A DNA stretch of 21,435 nucleotides from a virus. A model generated the notes under the pieces. The model saw only the letters and a list, made by a program, of their open reading frames with translations. It was not told the DNA's origin and made no database searches. Below are positions 1-6,265 of the stretch, one piece after another. The stretch's first letter is position 1; each line of letters opens with the position of its first letter. The stretch lies in IMG/VR virus record IMGVR_UViG_3300042294_002029, positions 1 to 21,435 of that record; one strand, given 5' to 3'. Both the position numbers and the translations under genes were made by a program.

Positions 1-2
1 TT

Positions 3-1514
3 CCCGGCGTCAAGCGAAACCAGGAACAGTATGATGTGACGGCGAACGCCGCGCTCTGGAAATTCGCGGCGGCGATGGAGTCGATGTTAACCCCTGCCAG
101 CAACAAGTGGCACCGCCTGCGCCATCCCGACCAGAACCTGATGAGACGCCGCGACGTTCAGTTGTGGTTCGATCAGGTCAACGACTCGATGTTCTACTAC
201 CGGTACGCGGCGCAGTCTGGCTACCAGGCGAACCAGCACGATGGCTACGTCAGCCTTGGCGCGTTCGGAACGTCCTGCCTGTTTACCGACGAGTTCAACA
301 ACCCGCTCGATCCCCGGATGAAGGGGCTGCGCTACCGCAACGTCCATCTGGGCGAACTGTTCTTTGCAGCAAACTTCCAGGGTCAGGTCGATACCGTCTA
401 CCGCCGCTTCAAGATGACGCTTCGGCAGATTAACCAGAAGTGGCCTGGGGCAATGGGCGACCGTTACCAGAGCCAGTTGAAGGACAAGCCGGAAACTGAA
501 CTCCAGATCGTGCATGTGGTTAAGCCCAACCCGGAGTTTAACCCGAAGCGGATCGACTCGAAATCGTACCGGTACGCGAGTTATTACGTCCTCCGTGAAG
601 GTGTGATGTTGCTGCATCAGGGTGGGTATCGGTGCATGCCGTATGCCATTGCCCGGTATCTGACGGCACCCGGTGAGTTGTATGGCCGGTCGCCCGCCAT
701 GAACGTGCTTCCCGCGATCTCCGTCCTGAACGAAGAAAAGAAGACACTCATCAAGCAGGGTCACAGAATTGTAGACCCCGTTCTGTTGGCGCACGATGAC
801 GGTATTCTGGATGGTTTCAGCTTGAAACCCGGTGCCATTAACTACGGCGGCGTGAGCGCCGAAGGCAGGGCGCTGGTTCAGCCTCTCCCGGTCGGCAATC
901 CGATGATCGGAAAAGAGTTGATGGACGACGAGCGGATGGCGATCAACGATGCCTTCCTCGTCACCTTGTTCCAGATCCTGGTGCAGACGCCGCAGATGAC
1001 GGCGACCGAAGTGCTTGAGCGCGCCCGCGAGAAGGGTGCCCTTCTGTCCCCCACGATGGGGCGGTTCCAGGCTGAGAGCATCGGCCCGCAGATCGAGCGC
1101 GAGTTCGACCTCCTGTACTGGCAGGGTCTTATCCCCCCTCCCCCGCGCGCTCTGGTAGAGGCGGGCGTGGAGTACAAGGTCGAGTACGACAGCCCCCTCA
1201 ACCGCGCGATGCGGTCGGATGAGGCGGCTGGCGTGATGCGCACCTTCCAGTGGGCGAGTGAGATCGCGTCCGTGACCCAAGACCCGTCCGTCATGGACTA
1301 CTTCAACACGGATGCCATCATGCCGGAACTCTTGGCAATCAATGGCGCGCCGTACCGTTATGTCAGGTCGCCGGAAGAGATCGCGGCGATCCGGCAGCAG
1401 CGGCAGATGGCGCAGGCCCAGCAGCAGATGGTGCAGGCCCTCCCCGGTATCGCGGCCATTCAGAAGGCGGCTGCACCGGAAGGCACCGCACCTTACTCAG
1501 GACAGCCTGGATGA
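3..1514 (+). CDS. Portal (head-tail connector) protein, 5'-truncated by the window edge
   Basis: This is the T7 gp8-type head-to-tail connector, the dodecameric ring through which DNA is packaged and ejected. The frame is open to the left edge: bases before the GTG at 36 encode PGVKRNQEQYDV, which runs directly into TANAALWKFAAAMESMLTP. That stretch resembles the family's usual QYD...A...ESMLTP segment, so 36 is an internal Val and the true start lies before the window. Visible are the connector-like signatures DVQLWFDQVNDSMFY and YVSLGAFGTSCLF and a Gln-rich C-terminus. At least 503 residues are present; T7 gp8 has 536. The stop overlaps the next start in an ATGA, which suggests translational coupling. 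The terminase genes expected upstream are outside the window. Confidence 0.93.
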   Translation, partial: PGVKRNQEQYDVTANAALWKFAAAMESMLTPASNKWHRLRHPDQNLMRRRDVQLWFDQVNDSMFYYRYAAQSGYQANQHDGYVSLGAFGTSCLFTDEFNNPLDPRMKGLRYRNVHLGELFFAANFQGQVDTVYRRFKMTLRQINQKWPGAMGDRYQSQLKDKPETELQIVHVVKPNPEFNPKRIDSKSYRYASYYVLREGVMLLHQGGYRCMPYAIARYLTAPGELYGRSPAMNVLPAISVLNEEKKTLIKQGHRIVDPVLLAHDDGILDGFSLKPGAINYGGVSAEGRALVQPLPVGNPMIGKELMDDERMAINDAFLVTLFQILVQTPQMTATEVLERAREKGALLSPTMGRFQAESIGPQIEREFDLLYWQGLIPPPPRALVEAGVEYKVEYDSPLNRAMRSDEAAGVMRTFQWASEIASVTQDPSVMDYFNTDAIMPELLAINGAPYRYVRSPEEIAAIRQQRQMAQAQQQMVQALPGIAAIQKAAAPEGTAPYSGQPG

Positions 1515-1789
1515 ACTTGATCGAACGCGCACGGCAGTATCTGGCGCGCAGACGAACGGCATACGTCAAGACGTTTCAAGGCCCGTTCGGCGAGGAAGTC
1601 CTTGCCGATCTCGCCAAATTCTGCCGCGCAAACCAATCGACCTTCCATTCCGATCCCCGCGTCCACGCGGTGGCGGAAGGGCGTCGGGAAGTCTGGCTTC
1701 GAATAAGCCAGCATCTGAACCTTACAGACGACCAGTTGTGGCGGATGTACGGTCAACCAACCAGAACGGAGTTGAATAACAATGAGTGA
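1511..1789 (+). CDS. Bbp19-like small phage protein
   Basis: This 92-aa soluble protein resembles the small Bbp19-type proteins that sit between portal and scaffold genes in podovirus-like phages. Recognisable parts are the basic N-terminus (residues 1-15), a GPFGEEVLADLAKFCRA segment (about 25-40) and the downstream STFHSDPRVHAVAEGRREVW stretch, which is the most conserved part of such proteins as I recall them. The function is not established; its position suggests a role in head assembly or at the portal. The start ATG overlaps the portal stop (ATGA), and its own end overlaps the scaffold gene by 8 bases. Recognition is from memory of the family, not from a search. Confidence 0.8.
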   Translation: MNLIERARQYLARRRTAYVKTFQGPFGEEVLADLAKFCRANQSTFHSDPRVHAVAEGRREVWLRISQHLNLTDDQLWRMYGQPTRTELNNNE

Positions 1790-2663
1790 GATGACCTCCG
1801 CAGTCAGCGGGCAAGGTGCAGGTCCGATCGTTTCGGCGACCGCGCCAGTTCAGACAGGTGTGGTGTCGCAGGGTGCATCCACTGCTCCTGTGGAACAGCC
1901 GTCCGCGTTTTCGTGGGCGCAGGGTGCTGACGAACTCACGTCTGGCTACATCCAGAACAAAGGCTGGGACAACCCGCTGAAAGCCGTCGAGTCCTACCGC
2001 AACCTGGAGAAGTTGCTGGGTGCGGATAAGGCCAACAATGCTGTCGTAATTCCAAGAGCGGATGCCGACGCGAAGGAGTGGGCGGCGGTTTACGACAAGC
2101 TGGGGCGTCCATCCGCGCCGGATGGTTACAAGGTCCAGTTGCCGGAAGGTGGCGACCCTGAGTTTCACAAGGCGTCGATGGGTAAGTTCCACGAACTTGG
2201 CCTGACCCAGAAGCAGGGTGAAACCCTGATGAACTGGTACAACGAGTCCGTCATGCAGCAGATGCAGCAGGTCGAGACGCGACGTGCCGAAACCTTCAAC
2301 CAGGAAGAGGCTGCGGTTCGGCAGGAGTGGGGCGCGGCTTACACCCAGAATTTGGCGCAGGCGCAGAATGCGGCGCGCGGTCTTGGCCTCAACGCCGAAA
2401 CAATCGACGCGCTTGCGGACACACTTGGTCACAAAGCGACGATGAACTTGCTGGCAAAAATTGGCACCCGCTTGGGCGAAGACAGCTTCGTGTCTGGCGA
2501 CGTGAACAACTCGTTTGGCAATGCCATGACCCCGGCGCAGGCAAAGGCGCAGATCCAGAGCCTCATGTCGGACAAGGACTTCACGACGAAGTACATGTCT
2601 GGAAACCAGGACGCCAAGGCGAAGATGGCGCAGTTGCACTCATGGGCATACCCGGAAGGTTGA
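1782..2663 (+). CDS. Scaffold-like capsid assembly protein
   Basis: This 293-aa protein is placed exactly where T7 gene 9 (scaffold, 307 aa) lies, between portal and major capsid. Sequence features fit an internal assembly chaperone: a low-complexity N-terminus rich in Ser, Ala, Val and Gln (residues 1-45), then a segment with WDNPLKAVESYRNLEKLLGA that is typical of phage scaffold-like proteins. The middle is a Gln/Glu-rich helical stretch (about 140-200), and the C-terminus is charged and helical, including the segment MTPAQAKAQIQSLMSDKDF. Start ATG 1782 overlaps the preceding gene. The stop overlaps the next start (TGATG). The protein should direct coat assembly and leave the head before or during packaging; that role is inferred from position and composition. 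Confidence 0.82.
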   Translation: MSEMTSAVSGQGAGPIVSATAPVQTGVVSQGASTAPVEQPSAFSWAQGADELTSGYIQNKGWDNPLKAVESYRNLEKLLGADKANNAVVIPRADADAKEWAAVYDKLGRPSAPDGYKVQLPEGGDPEFHKASMGKFHELGLTQKQGETLMNWYNESVMQQMQQVETRRAETFNQEEAAVRQEWGAAYTQNLAQAQNAARGLGLNAETIDALADTLGHKATMNLLAKIGTRLGEDSFVSGDVNNSFGNAMTPAQAKAQIQSLMSDKDFTTKYMSGNQDAKAKMAQLHSWAYPEG

Positions 2664-2872
2664 TGAGCATGGAAAAGCTGGAAGCCTGGGTTCGCTGCCT
2701 TGAGTTGGCAGCGACGGTCAGCGCGCGCACGGGAGATCACTCCCCGGACGGCATTGTCAAAATCGCAACCCACCTGTATAACTCCTTTGAAACGCCATCG
2801 GCGGGTGCAGAACCCGCCGACGTTGCGGACAAGCCAAGGCGCGGTCGCCCTCCAAAAAACCTGGGAGACTAG
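2663..2872 (+). CDS. Small protein with AT-hook-like basic tail (69 aa)
   Basis: A short gene sits between scaffold and capsid. ATG 2663 overlaps the scaffold stop (TGATG). A second ATG at 2669 lies 9 bases after GGAAGG and has the better ribosome-binding spacing, so the product may be 67 aa. The N-terminal half is predicted helical (EKLEAWVRCLELAATVSART) and contains HSPDGIVKIATHLYNSF. It is followed by an acidic Ala/Pro linker and ends in KPRRGRPPKNLGD, whose RGRPPK core looks like an AT-hook, a minor-groove DNA-binding motif. A DNA- or head-associated role is possible but unproven. I do not recognise a named family. Confidence 0.7.
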   Translation: MSMEKLEAWVRCLELAATVSARTGDHSPDGIVKIATHLYNSFETPSAGAEPADVADKPRRGRPPKNLGD

Positions 2873-2927
2873 CCGAAGCCCTGTGATGAAAACGGTGTGA
2901 TTGGCCCCGTTGGGACAAGCCAAGGCG
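2821..2927. repeat. Direct repeat of about 20 bp, copies 2821-2841 and 2908-2927
   Basis: The copies share 15 identical bases, GGACAAGCCAAGGCG (2827-2841 and 2913-2927). Both are preceded by CGTTG, and they differ only by one extra C in the first copy. The first copy encodes part of the basic C-terminus of the 69-aa protein; the second lies in the non-coding gap before the capsid gene. The flanks do not match, so this is a short duplication or a pair of sites and not a duplicated gene end. Confidence 0.75.
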
Positions 2928-2981
2928 AGCAGCGGCCTCAACCGCGCGTCTTTGTGTTAACAACAACGAAAGGGCCTTCAC

Positions 2982-3938
2982 ATGTCAGTGAACGTCAATC
3001 AGGCGTTTGTCCAACAGTATTCGACGAACATTATGATGCTCCTGCAACAGCAGGGGTCGCGTCTCCGTAACTGCGTACAGAACTACTCCTTCGTGGGTAA
3101 GGCCGCTTCGATGGCTGAACAGTTCGGTCAGGTGTCGCCTGTCCGCAACCAGAGCCGTCACAGCGACACCCCGCTGATCTCCACGCCGCAGGACAAGCGT
3201 TGGATCTACCCCAACGACTACGATTGGGCGGATCTGATCGACCAGCAGGACAGGCTGCGTATGTTGATCGACCCGGCTGGTCCGTACACCCAGGCTGGCG
3301 TCATGGCGATGGGTCGTGCCATCGACGACGAAATCATCAGCGGTTACTTCAACGCCAACAACACGGGTGAAAACGGCACGGTTTCGACTTTGACCCTGCA
3401 CGCTTTCAACTCGAACTCGCAGTCCATCGCCGCAACAACCGGCGCTGCCGCTGCCACCGGCCTCAACATCGCCAAGCTGCGAACGGCGAAGCGTCGTCTG
3501 ATCGAAGCGCAGGTTGACGTGGACAGCGACCCGCTGTTTGCGATCATCAGCGCCAAGCAGCACGACGATCTGCTCAACGAAGCGCAGGCTGTCTCGCTCG
3601 ACTACAACACCCAGCCGGTGTTGGTGAACGGCAAGATTTCCTCGTTCATGGGCTTCAACTTCATCCTGTCTGAGCGTATCCCCGGCGGTTCCGGCTTCAA
3701 CGCCGCAATCAACCCGGCCATCGCTACCGGCTCGACGGACGGCACCTATACCACTGGCTCGCGCTGGATGGTTCCGTGCTTTGCCAAGTCTGGCGTGGCG
3801 GTGGGTATGTGGAACGACATCCAGGCTGCGGTTGATCGTCGTCCCGACAAGCGTAACTCCTGGCAGGTCTACGTCACCGCAACGGTTGGCGCGGCCCGTC
3901 TTGAAGAGCGCCGTTGTCTTCTCATCAACTGCGTCTAA
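2982..3938 (+). CDS. Major capsid protein
   Basis: This 318-aa major coat protein, presumably HK97-fold, belongs to the type found in many podovirus-like prophages. Family-like segments include the N-terminus with QQYSTNIMMLLQQQGSRLR, the KRWIYPNDYDWADLIDQQD block (about residues 81-99), AMGRAIDDEIISGYFNANNTG (about 109-130) and the C-terminal segment DRRPDKRNSWQVYVTATVGA. The start is fixed by GAAAGGG 7 bases before ATG 2982, the best ribosome-binding site in the head module, as expected for the most abundant product. It is preceded by a 109-base gap that may carry regulatory sequence. The C-terminus ends at TAA in this frame, and the next gene is read separately, so there is no sign of a T7 10A/10B-style frameshift product. 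Confidence 0.92.
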   Translation: MSVNVNQAFVQQYSTNIMMLLQQQGSRLRNCVQNYSFVGKAASMAEQFGQVSPVRNQSRHSDTPLISTPQDKRWIYPNDYDWADLIDQQDRLRMLIDPAGPYTQAGVMAMGRAIDDEIISGYFNANNTGENGTVSTLTLHAFNSNSQSIAATTGAAAATGLNIAKLRTAKRRLIEAQVDVDSDPLFAIISAKQHDDLLNEAQAVSLDYNTQPVLVNGKISSFMGFNFILSERIPGGSGFNAAINPAIATGSTDGTYTTGSRWMVPCFAKSGVAVGMWNDIQAAVDRRPDKRNSWQVYVTATVGAARLEERRCLLINCV

Positions 3939-3948
3939 GAGGTGACAC

Positions 3949-4419
3949 ATGCCCGCATATATTTCGGCTGAACTTTCAGGAACGAACGGCGCGTCCGGTT
4001 CGGTCCTGACCACTGCCCCGGCTGGTTACAGGCCGCGTGCAACGGTGCAGGGAGGGCGCGTCAAGCGCCTTCGCGGCACCTTCACGCTGTCGGCCACGGC
4101 GGTCACGACCTCCGACACCCTGGTGATCGGAACGCTGCCCGCTGGCTCGACGTTCGCCTTTGGCGTCATCACGGCTTCGGCCACGATGGGCGCTACGGCG
4201 ACGCTTGCCATCGGCACGACCGGCGCAACCGGCAAGTACCGCGCTGCCGCGACGTTTACCGTTGCCGATACCCCGACGATGTTCGGTGTGAACACGGCGG
4301 TGGGCGCGGCTGACCCGGCTCTGTCTGCCGACGAGCAGGTCTTCATCACGATCGGTGTAGCGTCTCTCCCGACCGCTGGCACGCTGATCGTGGACCTGTA
4401 CTACTCGGCCCCGAACTAA
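3949..4419 (+). CDS. Probable capsid decoration / head structural protein
   Basis: This 156-aa protein lies 10 bases after the capsid gene behind GAGGTG. It is dominated by Thr, Ala, Gly and Val in alternating stretches, with almost no charged residues between about residue 45 and the end. That is typical of a beta-sandwich virion protein. It has no signal peptide and no transmembrane segment; the hydrophobicity is alternating. It is followed by a strong hairpin, so it is probably expressed together with capsid at high level. A decoration or stabilising protein on the head is the most likely role, inferred from position, composition and size. I do not recognise the family by motif. Confidence 0.7.
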   Translation: MPAYISAELSGTNGASGSVLTTAPAGYRPRATVQGGRVKRLRGTFTLSATAVTTSDTLVIGTLPAGSTFAFGVITASATMGATATLAIGTTGATGKYRAAATFTVADTPTMFGVNTAVGAADPALSADEQVFITIGVASLPTAGTLIVDLYYSAPN

Positions 4420-4426
4420 GGAACTG

Positions 4427-4453
4427 AGGGGGCGGGAGCGATCCTGCCCCCTT
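4427..4453 (+). terminator. Hairpin with GNRA loop behind the capsid genes (probable terminator or attenuator)
   Basis: An 11-bp stem is formed by 4427-4437 (AGGGGGCGGGA) and 4442-4452 (TCCTGCCCCCT), with one G-T pair and a GCGA tetraloop. It lies 8 bases after the stop of the putative decoration gene and 21 bases before the next start. The following bases, TTAACCCTT, are not a strong T tract, so it may only partly terminate, or may protect the 3' end of the abundant capsid messenger. T7 has its late terminator at the same place, just behind the capsid gene. Confidence 0.72.
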
Positions 4454-4473
4454 AACCCTTCAAGGAGAGAAAC

Positions 4474-4674
4474 ATGCCCTATTTCTTTGGTATCAATGTC
4501 GGCGCTGGTGTGAACGGCGGCGCGACCGGCATTCTTGAGCAGGCGACCACGACATCGCGCGATGTCGAGATTGCCATCAACACGAACGCCAACGTCCCCG
4601 ACCGCGCCCAGCTTCTTGCGTGCATCCAGGCGCTGGAAAGCTACATCGCGGGCAAGGCCGGAAAGAACTGGTAA
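4474..4674 (+). CDS. Small hypothetical phage protein (66 aa)
   Basis: A short gene behind a clear AAGGAGAG ribosome-binding site, first in the block after the capsid terminator. The product has a Gly-rich N-terminus (MPYFFGINVGAGVNGGATG) and a C-terminal helix that includes DRAQLLACIQALESYIAGKAG. No membrane segment or catalytic motif is visible. Its place between head and tail genes, next to other small structural-looking genes, suggests a minor virion component. I do not recognise a named family. The next gene begins 3 bases after its stop. Confidence 0.7.
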   Translation: MPYFFGINVGAGVNGGATGILEQATTTSRDVEIAINTNANVPDRAQLLACIQALESYIAGKAGKNW

Positions 4675-4677
4675 CCC

Positions 4678-5001
4678 ATGACACTTCGACGCGCAGATGA
4701 TGAAGCGTATGTTCTCGGCACCGGCCTGACGGCAACCGGCAACGCCGTCAAAATCCGTGGCGGAACGTATATTTTCTACGTCAGCGGAACCGCTGGTGGC
4801 GGCACGAACTTTACGCTTGAGATCCAGAACCCCGCTGGCGTCTGGTCAAGGGTGCAGGTCTTCACGGGTAGCGTCGTGTCGTTTACCGCCGCCAACCTTC
4901 CAATAGCACAAACCGGCGTCGAACTTCCGCCCGGAGACGTGCGCGTTGCGATTGTAGGTGGCGCGACATCCATCAACGCCTACCTCATCGGTCTCGGCTA
5001 G
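4678..5001 (+). CDS. Hypothetical beta-rich phage protein (107 aa)
   Basis: This 107-aa protein has alternating hydrophobic and polar residues. It contains GGTYIFYVSGTAGGGTNFTLEI and later LPPGDVRVAIVGGATSINAYLIGLG, a pattern like a small beta-sandwich. It starts at ATG 4678, 3 bases after the preceding stop, and so is probably translated by coupling. It belongs to a run of three small genes between the capsid terminator and tail tubular A. Size, composition and place fit a minor head or connector surface protein. No catalytic motif is visible and no family is recognised with confidence. Confidence 0.68.
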   Translation: MTLRRADDEAYVLGTGLTATGNAVKIRGGTYIFYVSGTAGGGTNFTLEIQNPAGVWSRVQVFTGSVVSFTAANLPIAQTGVELPPGDVRVAIVGGATSINAYLIGLG

Positions 5002-5011
5002 GAGATAGAAC

Positions 5012-5701
5012 ATGCCCGTCATTACCGCAGGCAACACGGCGTCGGCGACCATTGCAGGCGACCAGACCGTCACCATCGTGGTGAACCACAACAGCAGCGG
5101 GCGCGTCAATTTTGTGTCCGTTGAAGGTGGCGGCTTGGCGATTGCTGGCGCGGGCCAGAGCGGTCGGTCGTTTGGTCCCCAAGCGACGACGCAGACTTTT
5201 GGTCCCTACGGTGTGGCTGGCACGTTGACGGTGTTTGCCGACCAAGGTTCGGTCGATTACACGATCAACGCATCCACCTTCCAGAACGTCAGCGTCGTTG
5301 CCGGATATGCGCAGACGGCGGGTACGTTCTCGTCCACCGGCACGGGCGCAAAGACACTCACGTCAACGACGGCCAACGTTACCCTTGGCGCGACCACGAC
5401 TGGTTTAACCACTCTGACGCGCCTGGACACGTTTACCGTCATCTCGACCGACAGCAGCGGCACACCCGGCAACGCGACGATCAACAACCTCTCTGGTCGC
5501 GCGGCCTTCGCGGCTGCGGCATCGACGGTTGTCATCACCAACTCCAAGGTGACGGCAACGTCCAAGGTGTTCGTCAGTCTGGCTGGTGGTGACGCAACCC
5601 TCACGTCCGTCCGCGTCACCCCGGCAGCGGGTTCGTTCACGGTCACAGGCAACGCAGCGGCTACGGGAACCAAGAACTTTGACTTCCTCGTGGTGAACTA
5701 A
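5012..5701 (+). CDS. Probable virion surface protein, Ser/Thr/Ala-rich (229 aa)
   Basis: This 229-aa protein is very rich in Thr, Ser, Ala, Val and Gly. It has an N-terminal beta-rich part (residues 1-90, with SGRVNFVSVEGGG and TQTFGPYGVAGTLTVFAD) and a second half containing TLTSTTANVTLGATTTGLTTLT. The composition resembles phage decoration or fibre proteins exposed on the particle. It is preceded by GGAGATAG, and its stop overlaps the tail tubular A start (TAATG), so the two may be translationally coupled. A head-fibre or connector-associated role is inferred; no diagnostic motif is seen. Confidence 0.68.
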   Translation: MPVITAGNTASATIAGDQTVTIVVNHNSSGRVNFVSVEGGGLAIAGAGQSGRSFGPQATTQTFGPYGVAGTLTVFADQGSVDYTINASTFQNVSVVAGYAQTAGTFSSTGTGAKTLTSTTANVTLGATTTGLTTLTRLDTFTVISTDSSGTPGNATINNLSGRAAFAAAASTVVITNSKVTATSKVFVSLAGGDATLTSVRVTPAAGSFTVTGNAAATGTKNFDFLVVN

Positions 5702-6264
5702 TGGCGCAGAGCGCGGTCGATCTTTGCAACACGGCGCTACAGCGCGTTGGTGCAACGTCGATTATGAGCCTCCTGGATAACAGTCCAGAGGCTCGCGCGT
5801 GTAACCTCGCCTACGACACAAACCGCCGCGACGAGATCAGGAAGCACCGATGGAACTTCGCAATCAAACGCGCGGTTCTCGCCCCCGACAGCACGGCCCC
5901 CCTGTTCGACTATACCTACGCTTTTACGCTGCCGACCGACTGCATTCGTGTTTTGCGCCCTTCGACAGTCGATCTGGATTGGCAGATCGAGGGCCGAAAA
6001 ATACTGTCTAACGACAGCGACACGTTGAGGCTGAAATATTTGGCCGACATCACGGACCCGGCGCAGTGGGACGCTTCGTTCTATTCCGTCTGCTCCCTGG
6101 CTCTTGCCGTTGACATCAGCGAGCGCCTCACGCAGTCGAACACGAAGAAACAGATGTTGATGCAGGAATACGACTTTGCGGTGCGCATGGCACGCCGCAT
6201 GGACGCATTCGAGAGCGGGCCTGAAGACTCGGTTGAGGACACCTGGCTGGTAGCGAGGTTATGA
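5701..6264 (+). CDS. Tail tubular protein A (T7 gp11-like adaptor)
   Basis: This 187-aa homologue of the T7 gp11 type (196 aa) is the ring that joins the portal to the tail nozzle. Family features are the N-terminus MAQSAVDLCNTALQRVGA, a segment with ARACNLAYDTNRRDEIRKHRW in which the RHxW-like end is characteristic, and FTLPTDCIRVLRP in the middle. The C-terminus is helical and contains LALAVDISERLTQSN. Start ATG 5701 overlaps the preceding stop. It is followed immediately by tail tubular protein B, its usual partner. The identification is firm by motif and by context. Confidence 0.92.
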   Translation: MAQSAVDLCNTALQRVGATSIMSLLDNSPEARACNLAYDTNRRDEIRKHRWNFAIKRAVLAPDSTAPLFDYTYAFTLPTDCIRVLRPSTVDLDWQIEGRKILSNDSDTLRLKYLADITDPAQWDASFYSVCSLALAVDISERLTQSNTKKQMLMQEYDFAVRMARRMDAFESGPEDSVEDTWLVARL

Positions 6265-6265
6265 C

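Noticed and set aside
87-1280. Long open frame on the minus strand opposite the portal gene (397 codons)
   Set aside because: The plus-strand portal is clearly real. The antisense frame is open because of GC-rich codon bias, and its Arg/Val/Leu-rich translation has no family features.
3900-3960. Possible T7 10A/10B-type frameshift joining capsid to the 156-aa protein
   Set aside because: The frame of the 156-aa gene has a TGA at 3943-3945 just before its ATG, and no slippery run is seen near the capsid stop, so a fused product is not possible there.
2985-4013. 342-codon open frame on the minus strand opposite the capsid gene
   Set aside because: It is a shadow of the capsid gene; composition is artefactual and it has no ribosome-binding site.
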